A DNA stretch of 64,000 nt, taken from NCBI RefSeq assembly GCF_004770145.1, contig NZ_RQFW01000005.1, positions 248,001 through 312,000 on the forward strand, read 5' to 3'. This DNA is from Leptospira bourretii. Lineage in GTDB: Bacteria; Spirochaetota; Leptospiria; Leptospirales; Leptospiraceae. Both the position numbers and the translations under genes were made by a program. The notes beneath the pieces were generated by a model. That model saw only the letters and a list, made by a program, of their open reading frames with translations, was not told the origin of the DNA and searched no databases. Below are positions 24,814 to 34,488 of this stretch, piece after piece (positions within the stretch are counted from its first letter, which is position 1; each line of letters begins with the position of its first letter).

Positions 24814-27402
24814 CTAATACAACCCTTTCATCAAATCTTTGTTTTCTGAATGTGTTGCTTTATGGTCTTCTGTACAAATTCCCTCAGGGGGATAATCAGA
24901 AAGATACAACTCATTTGCCACTGGACAATTGGCACCTGCTTGTTTTCCTGTCAACGAACAGATCTTATATGGTTTTGCATAAACTGGTTGGCTGAATTGG
25001 ATTTTAGGAATTATATTTTTTTTATCAATAGAAGAAACAATTTCTCCCCAAAGGGGAGCGGCCACTGCTCCACCAAGTCCACTCGGACCCATTCCAAATT
25101 TTGGATTGTCATAACCAACCCAAACGGCCAAAGCTAAATCAGGCCTTGCTCCCACAAACCAAGCATCTTTGTAATCATTTGTAGTTCCCGTTTTACCGAT
25201 TAAATCTCCCGCATAACCACCGTTTCTGACTCCACTAGCTCGACCACTATCACGTAATAAAGATACCATTACTTCTGCTGTGTCAGGACGAATCACTTGG
25301 CGCTCTGGTGGGAGTTTTAATTTAAACTCATCAGTTCCACCCACTTCATACAGAACCACACCTTTTGCATTTTTAATCCTTTGGATGAGATAAGGACGTT
25401 TGACTGTGCCTTGGTTGACAAAACCTGTAAAGGCGGATGCCATCTCCAAAGGAGAAATCTCCAATGTTCCCAAAGCCAAAGACAAATCCCCTCTGTATCG
25501 ATTTTTCTTTTCTGCATCATTTGGAAAAAAGTATTTTGTAAAATAACGTTCAATGCCGGCAGTACCCAATCGTTCTGCGACTTGGACGGCTGCGGTGTTT
25601 TTCGATTTTACAAGTGCTGTGCGAAGAGAAATCTCCCCATCAAAACTTCCTCCTAAATTTTCAGGAGCCCATTCCTTTCCACCACCGCCACGATAATACA
25701 AAGGAGCATCCAAAATTCTTGTACCAGATTGGATCACACCAGCATCAATCGCAGAAGCATATAACACTGCTTTGATGGAACTACCGGTTTGTCTCCGCAT
25801 TTGGGTGGCACGATTGAATTGGTTTTGTGAATTAAACTCTTCACCACCATGCAAAAATAGCACCTGACCTGTATTTGGTTGTATTCCAACAATTGCAGCC
25901 TGGACGGCACTGGTATCTTTTTCAGATTCCAAACTATCTGTGTTCCATACTAGTTCGTTTAAAATAGATACTTCTTCCATCTTCTGGCGAAATGCTAAAT
26001 CTAAAGGTGATTCCGGCTTTACTCGAACTCGTTTTTTTTGGATTTTTCCAGACTTCCGATTCCGACTCAAATATTCACGAACGATTGGACCAATGAGTTC
26101 TTGCGCCCCTCGGTCCAAAGTTGTTTCTACCGTATACCCACCACTTTCATAAATATTCTTATCCCCTTCTAAAGAAGAAAGAATTCCACGCACATGTTCA
26201 GTCACATAAGGAGCAATGTCTTGTCTCGAACCAAAAACTGTTTCATTCGGAGAACGAGTGGAAAGATTATGATAAAAACTAACGAACTTTTCACGATCTA
26301 AATTAGGATAAATGCCTCGATTGCGAAACATCTGTAAAATAGCACGAACACGAGTGTATGAATCTTCTGGATTTTTTAATGGAGAGTATTTGTTAGGTGC
26401 GGAAGGAAGTGATGCGAGTAACACCATTTCTTCCTTGCTCAACTCCATTGGATTTTTTTGAAAATAGAATTTAATTCCCTCACCAAATCCAAAGGCACCA
26501 TGACCTAAATAAACATGGTTCATATACATTTCTAAAATTTGTTCTTTCGTTAACACTGACTCTAAAGCAAAAGCAAGTTGGGCTTCTCGCCACTTTCGAT
26601 TCAAACTTTTACGACGATCATCAAGGATAATTCTTGCTAACTGTTGTGTGATGGTGGAGGCACCTTGTTTGTAACTTAAATTGACTATGTTTTTAAAAAA
26701 TGCTCTAAGAATTGCCGAATAATCAATCCCACCATGAAAGAAAAACTTTTGATCTTCAATATTCAAAAGTATGGAAATCATATCCTCTGGATAGTCTTGC
26801 AAACGTAAGGTGGAAGTTCTTTTTTGGAAAATTTCACTCACCATCTGCCCATTACGATCTAAAATTTTTGTAGGAATGTTTTTGGATAATGATTCCAAAT
26901 ACAAAGGAACTTCCTTTTTAGTGGAAAGAACTCCCGCAACAAAGTAAGAAAAACCAAGGATCATTAAAAAAAGACAAATTGAGGTGAAGACAAAAGTGAT
27001 TTTCCAAAAAGAAGGAGTCGATTGTTTCGCTTTTCCCGAGGCGATCCTTTGTTTCAATGGTTTTGGTTTGAACTTACGTTCTTCCGGTTCTCTTTCAAAA
27101 ACCACTTTTCGTTCCCAAAAAGGTTTTGATTTTGGTTCTAATTTTTCTTTTAAAGAATTTGATTTGGAAATGGATGGAGTTGGAATTTTGAATGGTTGGT
27201 AGGATTGAGCCGCATTAGAAACCGAAGGTTCCTTCGAAACCACTTGCAAAATTTCGAAACGATAATCCGTAAAACTGAGAATTACTTTTTCGCTACAATG
27301 AGCGCATGTTAGCTGAAACTTACCTTCTTTTGGGATTGGTTCTGGCAATCGAGATGCCTTTTGGCAATGTGGACAAAGGTATTTGGGAGAAGGTGCCGAC
27401 AT
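24814..27402 (-). CDS. Class A penicillin-binding protein with N-terminal zinc ribbon
   Basis: An 862-residue bifunctional peptidoglycan synthase. Residues 8-36 form a Cys4 zinc ribbon (CPHC ... CAHC at 10/13 and 33/36) in the cytoplasm, then one TM helix at about 150-170. The GT51 transglycosylase has IEDQKFFFHGGIDY (Glu216) and GASTITQQLAR. The transpeptidase has TGSSIK (Ser541), SKN in VKSKNTAAV and KTGTTNDYKDAWF. It is thus a PBP1A homologue with an unusual ribbon. It lies 15 bp after the ChaN-like gene. Confidence 0.93.
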   Translation of the reverse strand: MSAPSPKYLCPHCQKASRLPEPIPKEGKFQLTCAHCSEKVILSFTDYRFEILQVVSKEPSVSNAAQSYQPFKIPTPSISKSNSLKEKLEPKSKPFWERKVVFEREPEERKFKPKPLKQRIASGKAKQSTPSFWKITFVFTSICLFLMILGFSYFVAGVLSTKKEVPLYLESLSKNIPTKILDRNGQMVSEIFQKRTSTLRLQDYPEDMISILLNIEDQKFFFHGGIDYSAILRAFFKNIVNLSYKQGASTITQQLARIILDDRRKSLNRKWREAQLAFALESVLTKEQILEMYMNHVYLGHGAFGFGEGIKFYFQKNPMELSKEEMVLLASLPSAPNKYSPLKNPEDSYTRVRAILQMFRNRGIYPNLDREKFVSFYHNLSTRSPNETVFGSRQDIAPYVTEHVRGILSSLEGDKNIYESGGYTVETTLDRGAQELIGPIVREYLSRNRKSGKIQKKRVRVKPESPLDLAFRQKMEEVSILNELVWNTDSLESEKDTSAVQAAIVGIQPNTGQVLFLHGGEEFNSQNQFNRATQMRRQTGSSIKAVLYASAIDAGVIQSGTRILDAPLYYRGGGGKEWAPENLGGSFDGEISLRTALVKSKNTAAVQVAERLGTAGIERYFTKYFFPNDAEKKNRYRGDLSLALGTLEISPLEMASAFTGFVNQGTVKRPYLIQRIKNAKGVVLYEVGGTDEFKLKLPPERQVIRPDTAEVMVSLLRDSGRASGVRNGGYAGDLIGKTGTTNDYKDAWFVGARPDLALAVWVGYDNPKFGMGPSGLGGAVAAPLWGEIVSSIDKKNIIPKIQFSQPVYAKPYKICSLTGKQAGANCPVANELYLSDYPPEGICTEDHKATHSENKDLMKGLY

Positions 27403-27417
27403 AGGTTCTCCCTATTC

Positions 27418-28290
27418 TTATCGGACGTTTGTTAAAATTACAAAATCAGCGATTTTCACAAAATCCTGGCTTTCTTCTCGATCTTTGGCAAACCCGGAGA
27501 TCACAAGAACCGAAACTCCCATTTCTCGTAGTCTGTGGACGACACCACCCTTGCGATCGGAATGAAATCGACCATTCAAATGAACCACCTTTTTTCCCGA
27601 TTTATAGAATTCCCTGGAAATCGATTCGGCCATACCTTGGTCCCAAGTTGCTTGGCCGAGAACCAAGTATTGGTTTGTAAGTCCGTGACTCACTCCGTGT
27701 CCACTGGCAAACAAAGCAGTTAACCGTTGTTTGTAATCTTCCGTTAGATATTTTTCTAAACTATAAGCCGGAGGTAAATAGGCAATAGCCGAATCAGAAA
27801 ACTCGCGGTAAGCGGCCAAACCTTTTCGTGAAATTAGATTTACATAACGACGAGGAGGATTTGCTGCAATCACATTGCATTTTTTTTCTTTTGCTATCAA
27901 AACTAACGGCAAGTAGTCGGTTTTAAACGATTTCCAATGAGAAGTAGAAGATAAAAAATGTGACTCGGTAATGGTTCCTTTTAGAAACTCGTTTACAATA
28001 TTTTGTCCGTCCTGTTCTAACATTTCCAAAGAAAGGGAAGTTGGCTCTAAATCAGAGATTTCTTTAAACAAAGATTCATAAAAACGATGGAGATCTTGGT
28101 TATCATGTTCTTCACCCAAAACAATGACATTGTATTTTGATGATTCTTTTAGAATATCGGAAATGGATACGGTTTCTGCCGTGGATGTCCGAACAATTTG
28201 TACGGTTGAATTTACTTCCTCAGCAGAAATTCCAAATCCAAAAAAAACACACCAAAACGAAAAAAGAAATCGATTACAGAAGGTTTTCAA
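27418..28290 (-). CDS. ChaN/TraB-Tiki-like secreted protein
   Basis: A 290-residue protein with signal peptide (FWCVFFGFGISAEE) and the ChaN family pattern: NVIVLGEEHDNQDLHRFYESLF, LSLEMLEQDGQ, IAANPPRRYVNLISRKG and a late LNGRFHSDRKGG with a His. ChaN binds haem in Campylobacter and belongs to the EreA/ChaN/TraB fold, whose members can also be metallopeptidases, so haem binding is a prediction only. It overlaps the glutathione peroxidase gene by 17 bp and is probably co-transcribed with it and the PBP. Confidence 0.85.
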   Translation of the reverse strand: MKTFCNRFLFSFWCVFFGFGISAEEVNSTVQIVRTSTAETVSISDILKESSKYNVIVLGEEHDNQDLHRFYESLFKEISDLEPTSLSLEMLEQDGQNIVNEFLKGTITESHFLSSTSHWKSFKTDYLPLVLIAKEKKCNVIAANPPRRYVNLISRKGLAAYREFSDSAIAYLPPAYSLEKYLTEDYKQRLTALFASGHGVSHGLTNQYLVLGQATWDQGMAESISREFYKSGKKVVHLNGRFHSDRKGGVVHRLREMGVSVLVISGFAKDREESQDFVKIADFVILTNVR

Positions 28291-28816
28291 TGGCTTGTTT
28301 TAACTCCGTAGATTCCGGTTTGGTTCCCGAAGGAAATCTCCCCACAACATTTCCATTTTTATCGATGAGGAATTTTTCGAAGTTCCACTTCACATCCCCT
28401 TTTTCTTTTGCATTCTCTGTTAAAAATTGGTAAATTGGATCTTTATCATTTCCCAAAACTTTTGTTTTTTTCATCAGATCAAAACTAACCCCAAAGTTTA
28501 GTTTGCAAAACTCGGCAATTTGAGATTCGGTTCCTGGTTCTTGGCCACCAAAATCATTAGAAGGAAAGCCAATGACTTTTAATCCTTTGTCTTTGTAAGA
28601 CTGGTGAATTTTTTCAAGGCCTTCATATTGTGGCGTATAACCACATTTAGACGCAACATTGACAACCAGGACGGGATGTCCTTTATATTCAGAAAGGGAA
28701 ACGTCCTTTCCTTGGATGGATACAGATTTGAAATCGTGGAATGACATCTTTTTTCCTCCAGCATAGATATGAAAACCGATTAAGAGAAAAATGGCAAACA
28801 AAACTTTTCTTTGCAT
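28274..28816 (-). CDS. Exported glutathione peroxidase (thiol-dependent, Cys type)
   Basis: The ATG at 28816 has GGGGGG 5 bp upstream and gives a signal peptide MQRKVLFAIFLLIGFHIYAGG; an ATG six codons earlier is possible. The 180-residue product has the peroxidatic Cys in VNVASKCGYTPQYEGL, the Gln in FPSNDFGGQEPG and the Trp in DVKWNFEKFLIDKNG, so the catalytic triad is complete, with Cys instead of Sec. Proteins of this type usually take electrons from thioredoxin. The site suggests protection of the envelope against peroxides. Confidence 0.93.
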   Translation of the reverse strand: MQRKVLFAIFLLIGFHIYAGGKKMSFHDFKSVSIQGKDVSLSEYKGHPVLVVNVASKCGYTPQYEGLEKIHQSYKDKGLKVIGFPSNDFGGQEPGTESQIAEFCKLNFGVSFDLMKKTKVLGNDKDPIYQFLTENAKEKGDVKWNFEKFLIDKNGNVVGRFPSGTKPESTELKQAIENLL

Positions 28817-28843
28817 GGAACCCCCCTGTTTCATGTTTAGACT

Positions 28844-29710
28844 ATGTCTGCATTGTTTTTCGCTGTTCTTTCTGAGGCCAAACCTTGGATCACAAAACTA
28901 CAAGCGAAACCCATTTCCCATTTGGGGAAATTTCGAATTTTCCAAAAAGAAAATCATTATATCATTATTTCTGGAACAGGCAAACTTTCTGCGGCATTGG
29001 CTGTCTCCGAATTTGCCCATATTCTCTCGAAACCAGATCGAAACCAAATGAAAATTTGGAATTTAGGAATTGCAGGTTCAAACAGTAACGAACTCTCGTT
29101 AGGTGATTTTTTATGGATTCATAAAATCACTGATGCAGGAACAAAAAGAGATTTTTATCCAGATCGAATTGAAAAATCAAAATTCACAAAAGAAACAACC
29201 TTAACCACATTTGACAGACCCATTACCAAAAATGAAGATTCCGATCGATTTTTATTTCTCTCCCAAGAGGAGTTAAAAGGAATCCAATTGATTGATATGG
29301 AAGGGTCCGGTTTTTTTGAAGCTGCCTCTTTATACTTTCCATTAGAAAATATTTCTCTTGGAAAATTAGTTTCAGATCATCTGGAAGGAACCTTTTGTAA
29401 GGCCGAAACTGTAGAATCCATGATGGCAGAAAAGATGGAAGGACTATTCGATGAATGGACTTCCCCCCTCCCTTGGACAGGAATTGATTCGATTGAAACT
29501 TTCGATTGGCCATTGGTGGAATCATTCATTCAAAACCTTCGCCTAACGGAAACAATGAAACATGATTTAAAAAAATCAATTCGGTTTTTCCGATTACGGA
29601 ATCCAAACACAAGTCTTCCTTTTCCAGAGGAATCTCTTAAAATCCATTTAAAATCCAAATCTGATCTCAAAGAATTCTTTGAACAGTGGAGAGAGTCTCT
29701 ACATGTTTAA
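28844..29710 (+). CDS. Nucleoside phosphorylase/hydrolase-superfamily protein
   Basis: A 288-residue protein. The core resembles MTA/SAH nucleosidase and futalosine hydrolase: IISGTGKLSAALAVSEFAHIL, KIWNLGIAGSNSNELSLGDF, then QLIDMEGSGFFEAASLYFP and LGKLVSDHLEG, which hold the nucleoside-binding Glu and the catalytic Asp. About 100 extra C-terminal residues are not part of that core. The base it acts on is unknown. The final 8 bp overlap the radical-SAM gene, so the pair is co-translated. Start is only 27 bp from the divergent peroxidase gene. Confidence 0.8.
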   Translation: MSALFFAVLSEAKPWITKLQAKPISHLGKFRIFQKENHYIIISGTGKLSAALAVSEFAHILSKPDRNQMKIWNLGIAGSNSNELSLGDFLWIHKITDAGTKRDFYPDRIEKSKFTKETTLTTFDRPITKNEDSDRFLFLSQEELKGIQLIDMEGSGFFEAASLYFPLENISLGKLVSDHLEGTFCKAETVESMMAEKMEGLFDEWTSPLPWTGIDSIETFDWPLVESFIQNLRLTETMKHDLKKSIRFFRLRNPNTSLPFPEESLKIHLKSKSDLKEFFEQWRESLHV

Positions 29711-30701
29711 GTCATTCTCTCATATTTATATTGAAGATGGGATTCGAGATCATTGGAGGACCAAAGAGATATTAAAACGTTTTCCCAATGCCATCCCCAT
29801 TCCCATCAGACATTACAAAGATAGTTTTAATCGAAATTCCCAAAACTTTCGGGTCCAAAAAGAAACACCTAAGTTAATTTTAGCAGAAAAAAAAGAACAT
29901 TTTCTGTATCCAGGAAGTGATTTTTCTCCTAACTTCTCTCATCCACATTTTTATTATAATACAATCGCTCTCAATTGTATTTATGACTGTGAATATTGTT
30001 ACCTACAAGGAATGTTTCCTTCCGCCAATCTCGTGTTATTTGTCAATTGGGAAGATTTTTTTGATGCCACAAAAGAATTTATAGAAAAAAACCAATCTCT
30101 GTATTTGGCTTTGTCGTACGATACCGATCTTTTGGCTTTGGAGTCATTTTTTCCTGCAACCAAAGCCTGGTTAGAATTTGCCGCAACCGAACCAAGATTA
30201 AGTTTAGAAATTCGCACAAAGTCGACTAACTACAGTCAAATTGCTCAATTCTCACCCAATCCGAATGTGATTTTGGCTTGGACCATCAGCCCACAAGCCA
30301 TCATTGAAACCATAGAACATGGAACTCCACCACTTCATGCAAGGATCAAGGTTATCAACCAAGCAATCCAAGACGGTTGGAAGGTCCGAATTTGTATTGA
30401 TCCAATCTTAAGAGTTCCGAATTGGAAAACCCATTACCAATCGTTAGCTGATACATTAGGGAAAGAACTAAAAATAGATGGCCTGGTTGACATCAGTATT
30501 GGTGGATTTAGAATGAATATTGATTTTTTAAAGCGAATGATGGATGTAAGAAAGGACTCTTCCATTTTATTTCATGCTTTTGAAAAAAAAGATAAAATTG
30601 TTTCCTATTCAAATTCAGAAACGGAAGAAATTTTAGAACTTATGTCATCGACACTTCGCCAATACGTTTCTCCTTCAGAAATAAAAGTAAGTTATACCTG
30701 A
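29703..30701 (+). CDS. Spore photoproduct lyase-like radical SAM protein
   Basis: From the ATG at 29703 (preceded by GGAGAGAG) the product is 332 residues. It has the radical-SAM cluster motif at Cys92, Cys96 and Cys99 (LNCIYDCEYCYLQGMF), with spacing CxxxCxxC, and then SPL-type regions (SYDTDLLALE, EIRTKSTN, VRICIDPILRVPNW, ISIGGFRMN). SplB repairs the 5-thyminyl-dihydrothymine lesion in spore DNA. Leptospira makes no spores, so the substrate is likely another UV lesion or a different C-C bond. It overlaps the upstream nucleosidase-like gene by 8 bp. Confidence 0.87.
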   Translation: MFKSFSHIYIEDGIRDHWRTKEILKRFPNAIPIPIRHYKDSFNRNSQNFRVQKETPKLILAEKKEHFLYPGSDFSPNFSHPHFYYNTIALNCIYDCEYCYLQGMFPSANLVLFVNWEDFFDATKEFIEKNQSLYLALSYDTDLLALESFFPATKAWLEFAATEPRLSLEIRTKSTNYSQIAQFSPNPNVILAWTISPQAIIETIEHGTPPLHARIKVINQAIQDGWKVRICIDPILRVPNWKTHYQSLADTLGKELKIDGLVDISIGGFRMNIDFLKRMMDVRKDSSILFHAFEKKDKIVSYSNSETEEILELMSSTLRQYVSPSEIKVSYT

Positions 30702-30750
30702 ATTTTTCCTTTTCTTTTCTGTCACTAGTTCTTAACCTTAGTGCCTACCT

Positions 30751-33700
30751 ATGAAGAAAAGATTCATTTTAATATTCCTGTTTTGTATGTTCTTTGGATT
30801 CTCCGCCTGTTCGGAAGTCAATCGCAACAAACCAATCGCAAAGGAAGGAAAGGTGGATTTGTCCTCATGGGACTTTTCGAAAGATGGAAACATCACTCTT
30901 GACGGAGAATGGGAATTTTATTGGAAACAAACGAACAAAGGCATTCAAATTGACACTGAATTGGGAAGGGAACCTAAGTACATCTACCAAACAGTACCAT
31001 CTAATTGGAAAGGTGTGGATTGGTTTGGTGAAACTCTCGGAGGTTTTGGTTATGCGACATATAGGTTAAAAGTCCTTTTTCCAAAAAACACACCCACCCT
31101 AGCCTTTCACAACTTAGATCTCTCCTCTGCTTATCGATTGTACATTAACGGCAAACTGGTGGTGGAACAAGGAAGTTTTGGAATCAATCCCAATTACTTT
31201 GAACCATCCTATAAATCGGTTCTTTTGGATTTAGAACCCCTGTCAGGTGAAACGGAAATCGTGTATGAAATTTCCAATTTCCATTATTCCAAGGGTGGAT
31301 TTTGGGAAAGTATGGAAATCGGCGAAAGACGGATGTTATATGACAAAGTCAATCGCAGTTACCAAATTACTTCTTTTCTTGCTGGTAGTATTTTTTTATG
31401 GGCTTTGTACCACTTGGGACTTTTTGTTATGCGCAGGCAAGACAAAGCAAGTCTTTTTATATCTTTGTTTAGTTTACTCATCGTTATGCGACTTCTAACA
31501 ATAGGCGAAAGAAATATCTTAAACATCTTTCCTGACATGCCAATGGATTTTCTCATCCGATTGGAATTTGCAACCATATACATTGCCACCATTGTTTTTG
31601 CCTATTTTTACCGTTTGGTATTTCCCAATACTGTGGGAAAAAAAACGATGTGGGTTTTGAATGTTCTGATCACTCCCTTTCTTGTTTCCTTATTTTTGCC
31701 AGTGGCTACCTTCAGTGCCCAAATTCATTTTTTCCAAATTTTTTTGATTTTAGTCTGCGTTCGAATCACGATTGCCATCATCATGGCCTACCGATCAGAC
31801 ACAGTGGGTGCGGGCCTTTCTCTGATCGGTTTTAGTTTTGTATTTGGCACTGTGGTCCATGACATTCTTTATCAAAACAATGTCATCAATACAATGAATA
31901 TAACTCCCTTTGGGTTTTTAGGATTTATTTTATTCCAAGGTTATATTCTTTCGTATGGATTTACGAGGGCTTACCTTTCTATTGAAAAACTTAAAGAAAA
32001 ATTAGAAGTATCCAACAAAGAACTCAATATCCTAAAAGAAGGACTGGAAGACATTGTTGTAGAAAGAACACATGAATTAGAAAATTCAAAAGCGAATATA
32101 GAAAGGCTAAATGAATTTGCAAAAACATTAAACACTTCTCTTGAACTAGATAGTATTCTCACAAAAGCCTTCGATTACTTAAATGAAGAAGTATTTTGTG
32201 ATTCCATGATTTTACTTCTTGTGGATGCAGAAAATTCAAAACTCACTTATCATAAATCTGTTTTTTCCTCCAACTCAAGATTGTTACCTGAATCAAAGTT
32301 AAACAGTATGAGTTTTGCTTTAGACTCAAGTGCTGGAATTTTTTATCACGTTTACAAAAGAAATCGCCCATTCCGATTTGCAAAAATCTGGGAATCACGT
32401 CTTACTGAATCCAACCAACAATTTCTTCAAATGGTGGGAAAACACCCTGGGATGATCATTCCTCTCAGTTCTCAAGGCAAGGTAATCGCCATGTTGGCCC
32501 TCTTTAGTGAACAAAAAGGTAGAAGTTTTTCTAGATCCCAACTCCAGTTAGTTGAAAACACTGCAGAGAATATTGCGACTGCTGTTACCAACTCCATTCT
32601 TGTGGAAGAAATGAACCGAGAAAAATTCATTGCAGAAAACTCAAGAATGCAAATGGAAAATGCTAAAAATGAGGTTGTTAAGTTAAACGAATTCGCAAAA
32701 AAAATAAACTCTGAATCAAGTCTCTCACAAATCATAGAAGAGATGTTTAACTACATCCTAAAAACATTTGAAATTGAAGCAACACTCCTCCAACTCATTG
32801 ATCCTAAAAAAAACGAACTTTATACCTATAACACAACCATTCCTACTTATGCGACAGAGGAACAGTTGTTATTTGCAAAATCAATCAGAGTCCCTCTTAA
32901 TGAAAAAGGAGGGATCATTTATAAAACTTTTCTTAGAAAAAAAGCTTTGTTTGTTCCCAAACCTCCGAAACGATACGAATCCGAATTAGATGAACAGATT
33001 TTTTCACAACTAAGTCTCACTTCCTTCGTGGCAGTTCCACTTGTGGTTCAAAACGAAGTGATCGGTATGGCATATTTCACCTCTTTCCAAAAACCATTAG
33101 AAGTCACAAGAGAAGTCCTTCGCCGCATTTCAGGATTTTGTGATCAAATTGCGGGGGCGATCCAAAACTCTTTATTGTTACAAATCACAGAAGAAGAACG
33201 AAAAAAATCAGAACAGGCAAAAGCAGAAATTCAAAAAATGAATGAGTTTGCAAAAAATGTAAACTCACAAAACAATTTAGAAAACATCCTCGCTGAAATT
33301 TTTGGATTCATTCGAAAAAACTATAAAATCGAACACTGCGTCCTCTATTTCTTAGATAAAGAATACAACGAATTCCGTTATCTAAATCACTCGGGGTTTG
33401 ATCTATTAGTGGATGAAAATATAAACTACTTTAAATCTCTTCGGTTTCCACTCCGAGAAGAAAGTGGGTTCGTGTACAAATGTTACAAACGCAAACGCCA
33501 TTTTTATATGAAACATATTCCCAAATCACTCCCGTTTGCCATTGACAAACAAATTACAGAAAGATCGGGAATGAATGGGTTTTTAATCTCTCCTCTTGTG
33601 AACAATGACGAAGTGGTAGCGATGGCTGTTTATGGAATTGGCGATGAAAACATTCAGTTGAATAAAGATGAAGTAAATTCCATTGTAGGTGTTTCTGAAC

Positions 33701-34488
33701 ACATTGCTAGTGCCATCAACAATCACTTTTTACTTAAAAAAATTGAAGAAGAAAAACAAAGATCCGATTCCCTTTTATTAAACATCCTTCCTAAAAACGT
33801 AGCAGAAGAGTTACAAAAAAAAGGCAGAGTCAATCCTGTTGAATTTGAAAATGTAACCTTACTTTTGACTAGTTTTCCCGGATTCTCCCAAATCACAGGA
33901 CAACTCACTCCGGAAGAACTCATCGAAGGATTGGATTTATATTTTTCACGTTTCGATGAAATCATCAAAGCACAAGGGATGGAAAAACTTCGGATGACAG
34001 GTGATATGTATTTGGCAGCAGGAGGACTTCCTGTTGGAAACTTTACACATGCTGTTGATGCTTGTCTTGCCGCCTTACAAATCAAAGACGAAGTAATGCG
34101 AATGATCGAGGATTTTAAGGACATACCTTTTCGTCCGAATGGAATTACCATTGCAATCCATTCAGGTCCCGTAGTTGCGGGAGTCATCGGAAAATCAAAG
34201 TTCAATTATGATGTTTGGGGAAAAACGGTAACACAAACCCAGGCAATTCGAAGAGGAGGAGTTGGGGTTCCAATCAATATCTCTCAAGAAACTATGGAAA
34301 AAGTAAAAAGACTCTTCCATATTGGAAACCAAAGACAAATCAATACATACGAAGGAGACCAAGTTCCCATTTATGAATTGTTATCTTTAAAACCTGACTT
34401 ATCTGATGATACAGGATCAACACCAAATGAAAAATTTGGGAGATTGTATACACAACAAAAACGGGGAGCAAAAATTCTAATCAAATGA
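30751..34488 (+). CDS. 7TMR-DISM / triple-GAF protein with degenerate class III cyclase domain
   Basis: A 1245-residue protein. A lipobox-like FSAC (about 17-20) is followed by a jelly-roll extracytoplasmic domain (DGEWEFYW, YRLYINGKLVVEQGSFG), seven membrane helices (about 205-420), a coiled coil, then GAF modules at about 465-640, 650-830 and 845-1015, each preceded by an LNEFAK-type linker. The cyclase domain (about 1030-1210) has lost key residues: Ser1041 replaces the first metal Asp, Thr1161 the Asn and Ala1165 the Arg of the transition-state pair, while Asp1085 remains. It overlaps the active-looking cyclase gene by 4 bp, so a regulatory heterodimer is plausible. Confidence 0.9.
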   Translation: MKKRFILIFLFCMFFGFSACSEVNRNKPIAKEGKVDLSSWDFSKDGNITLDGEWEFYWKQTNKGIQIDTELGREPKYIYQTVPSNWKGVDWFGETLGGFGYATYRLKVLFPKNTPTLAFHNLDLSSAYRLYINGKLVVEQGSFGINPNYFEPSYKSVLLDLEPLSGETEIVYEISNFHYSKGGFWESMEIGERRMLYDKVNRSYQITSFLAGSIFLWALYHLGLFVMRRQDKASLFISLFSLLIVMRLLTIGERNILNIFPDMPMDFLIRLEFATIYIATIVFAYFYRLVFPNTVGKKTMWVLNVLITPFLVSLFLPVATFSAQIHFFQIFLILVCVRITIAIIMAYRSDTVGAGLSLIGFSFVFGTVVHDILYQNNVINTMNITPFGFLGFILFQGYILSYGFTRAYLSIEKLKEKLEVSNKELNILKEGLEDIVVERTHELENSKANIERLNEFAKTLNTSLELDSILTKAFDYLNEEVFCDSMILLLVDAENSKLTYHKSVFSSNSRLLPESKLNSMSFALDSSAGIFYHVYKRNRPFRFAKIWESRLTESNQQFLQMVGKHPGMIIPLSSQGKVIAMLALFSEQKGRSFSRSQLQLVENTAENIATAVTNSILVEEMNREKFIAENSRMQMENAKNEVVKLNEFAKKINSESSLSQIIEEMFNYILKTFEIEATLLQLIDPKKNELYTYNTTIPTYATEEQLLFAKSIRVPLNEKGGIIYKTFLRKKALFVPKPPKRYESELDEQIFSQLSLTSFVAVPLVVQNEVIGMAYFTSFQKPLEVTREVLRRISGFCDQIAGAIQNSLLLQITEEERKKSEQAKAEIQKMNEFAKNVNSQNNLENILAEIFGFIRKNYKIEHCVLYFLDKEYNEFRYLNHSGFDLLVDENINYFKSLRFPLREESGFVYKCYKRKRHFYMKHIPKSLPFAIDKQITERSGMNGFLISPLVNNDEVVAMAVYGIGDENIQLNKDEVNSIVGVSEHIASAINNHFLLKKIEEEKQRSDSLLLNILPKNVAEELQKKGRVNPVEFENVTLLLTSFPGFSQITGQLTPEELIEGLDLYFSRFDEIIKAQGMEKLRMTGDMYLAAGGLPVGNFTHAVDACLAALQIKDEVMRMIEDFKDIPFRPNGITIAIHSGPVVAGVIGKSKFNYDVWGKTVTQTQAIRRGGVGVPINISQETMEKVKRLFHIGNQRQINTYEGDQVPIYELLSLKPDLSDDTGSTPNEKFGRLYTQQKRGAKILIK

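Noticed and set aside
29703..30701. Possible annotation as a true spore photoproduct lyase
   Set aside because: The organism type makes no spores; only the SPL-like family membership is supported.
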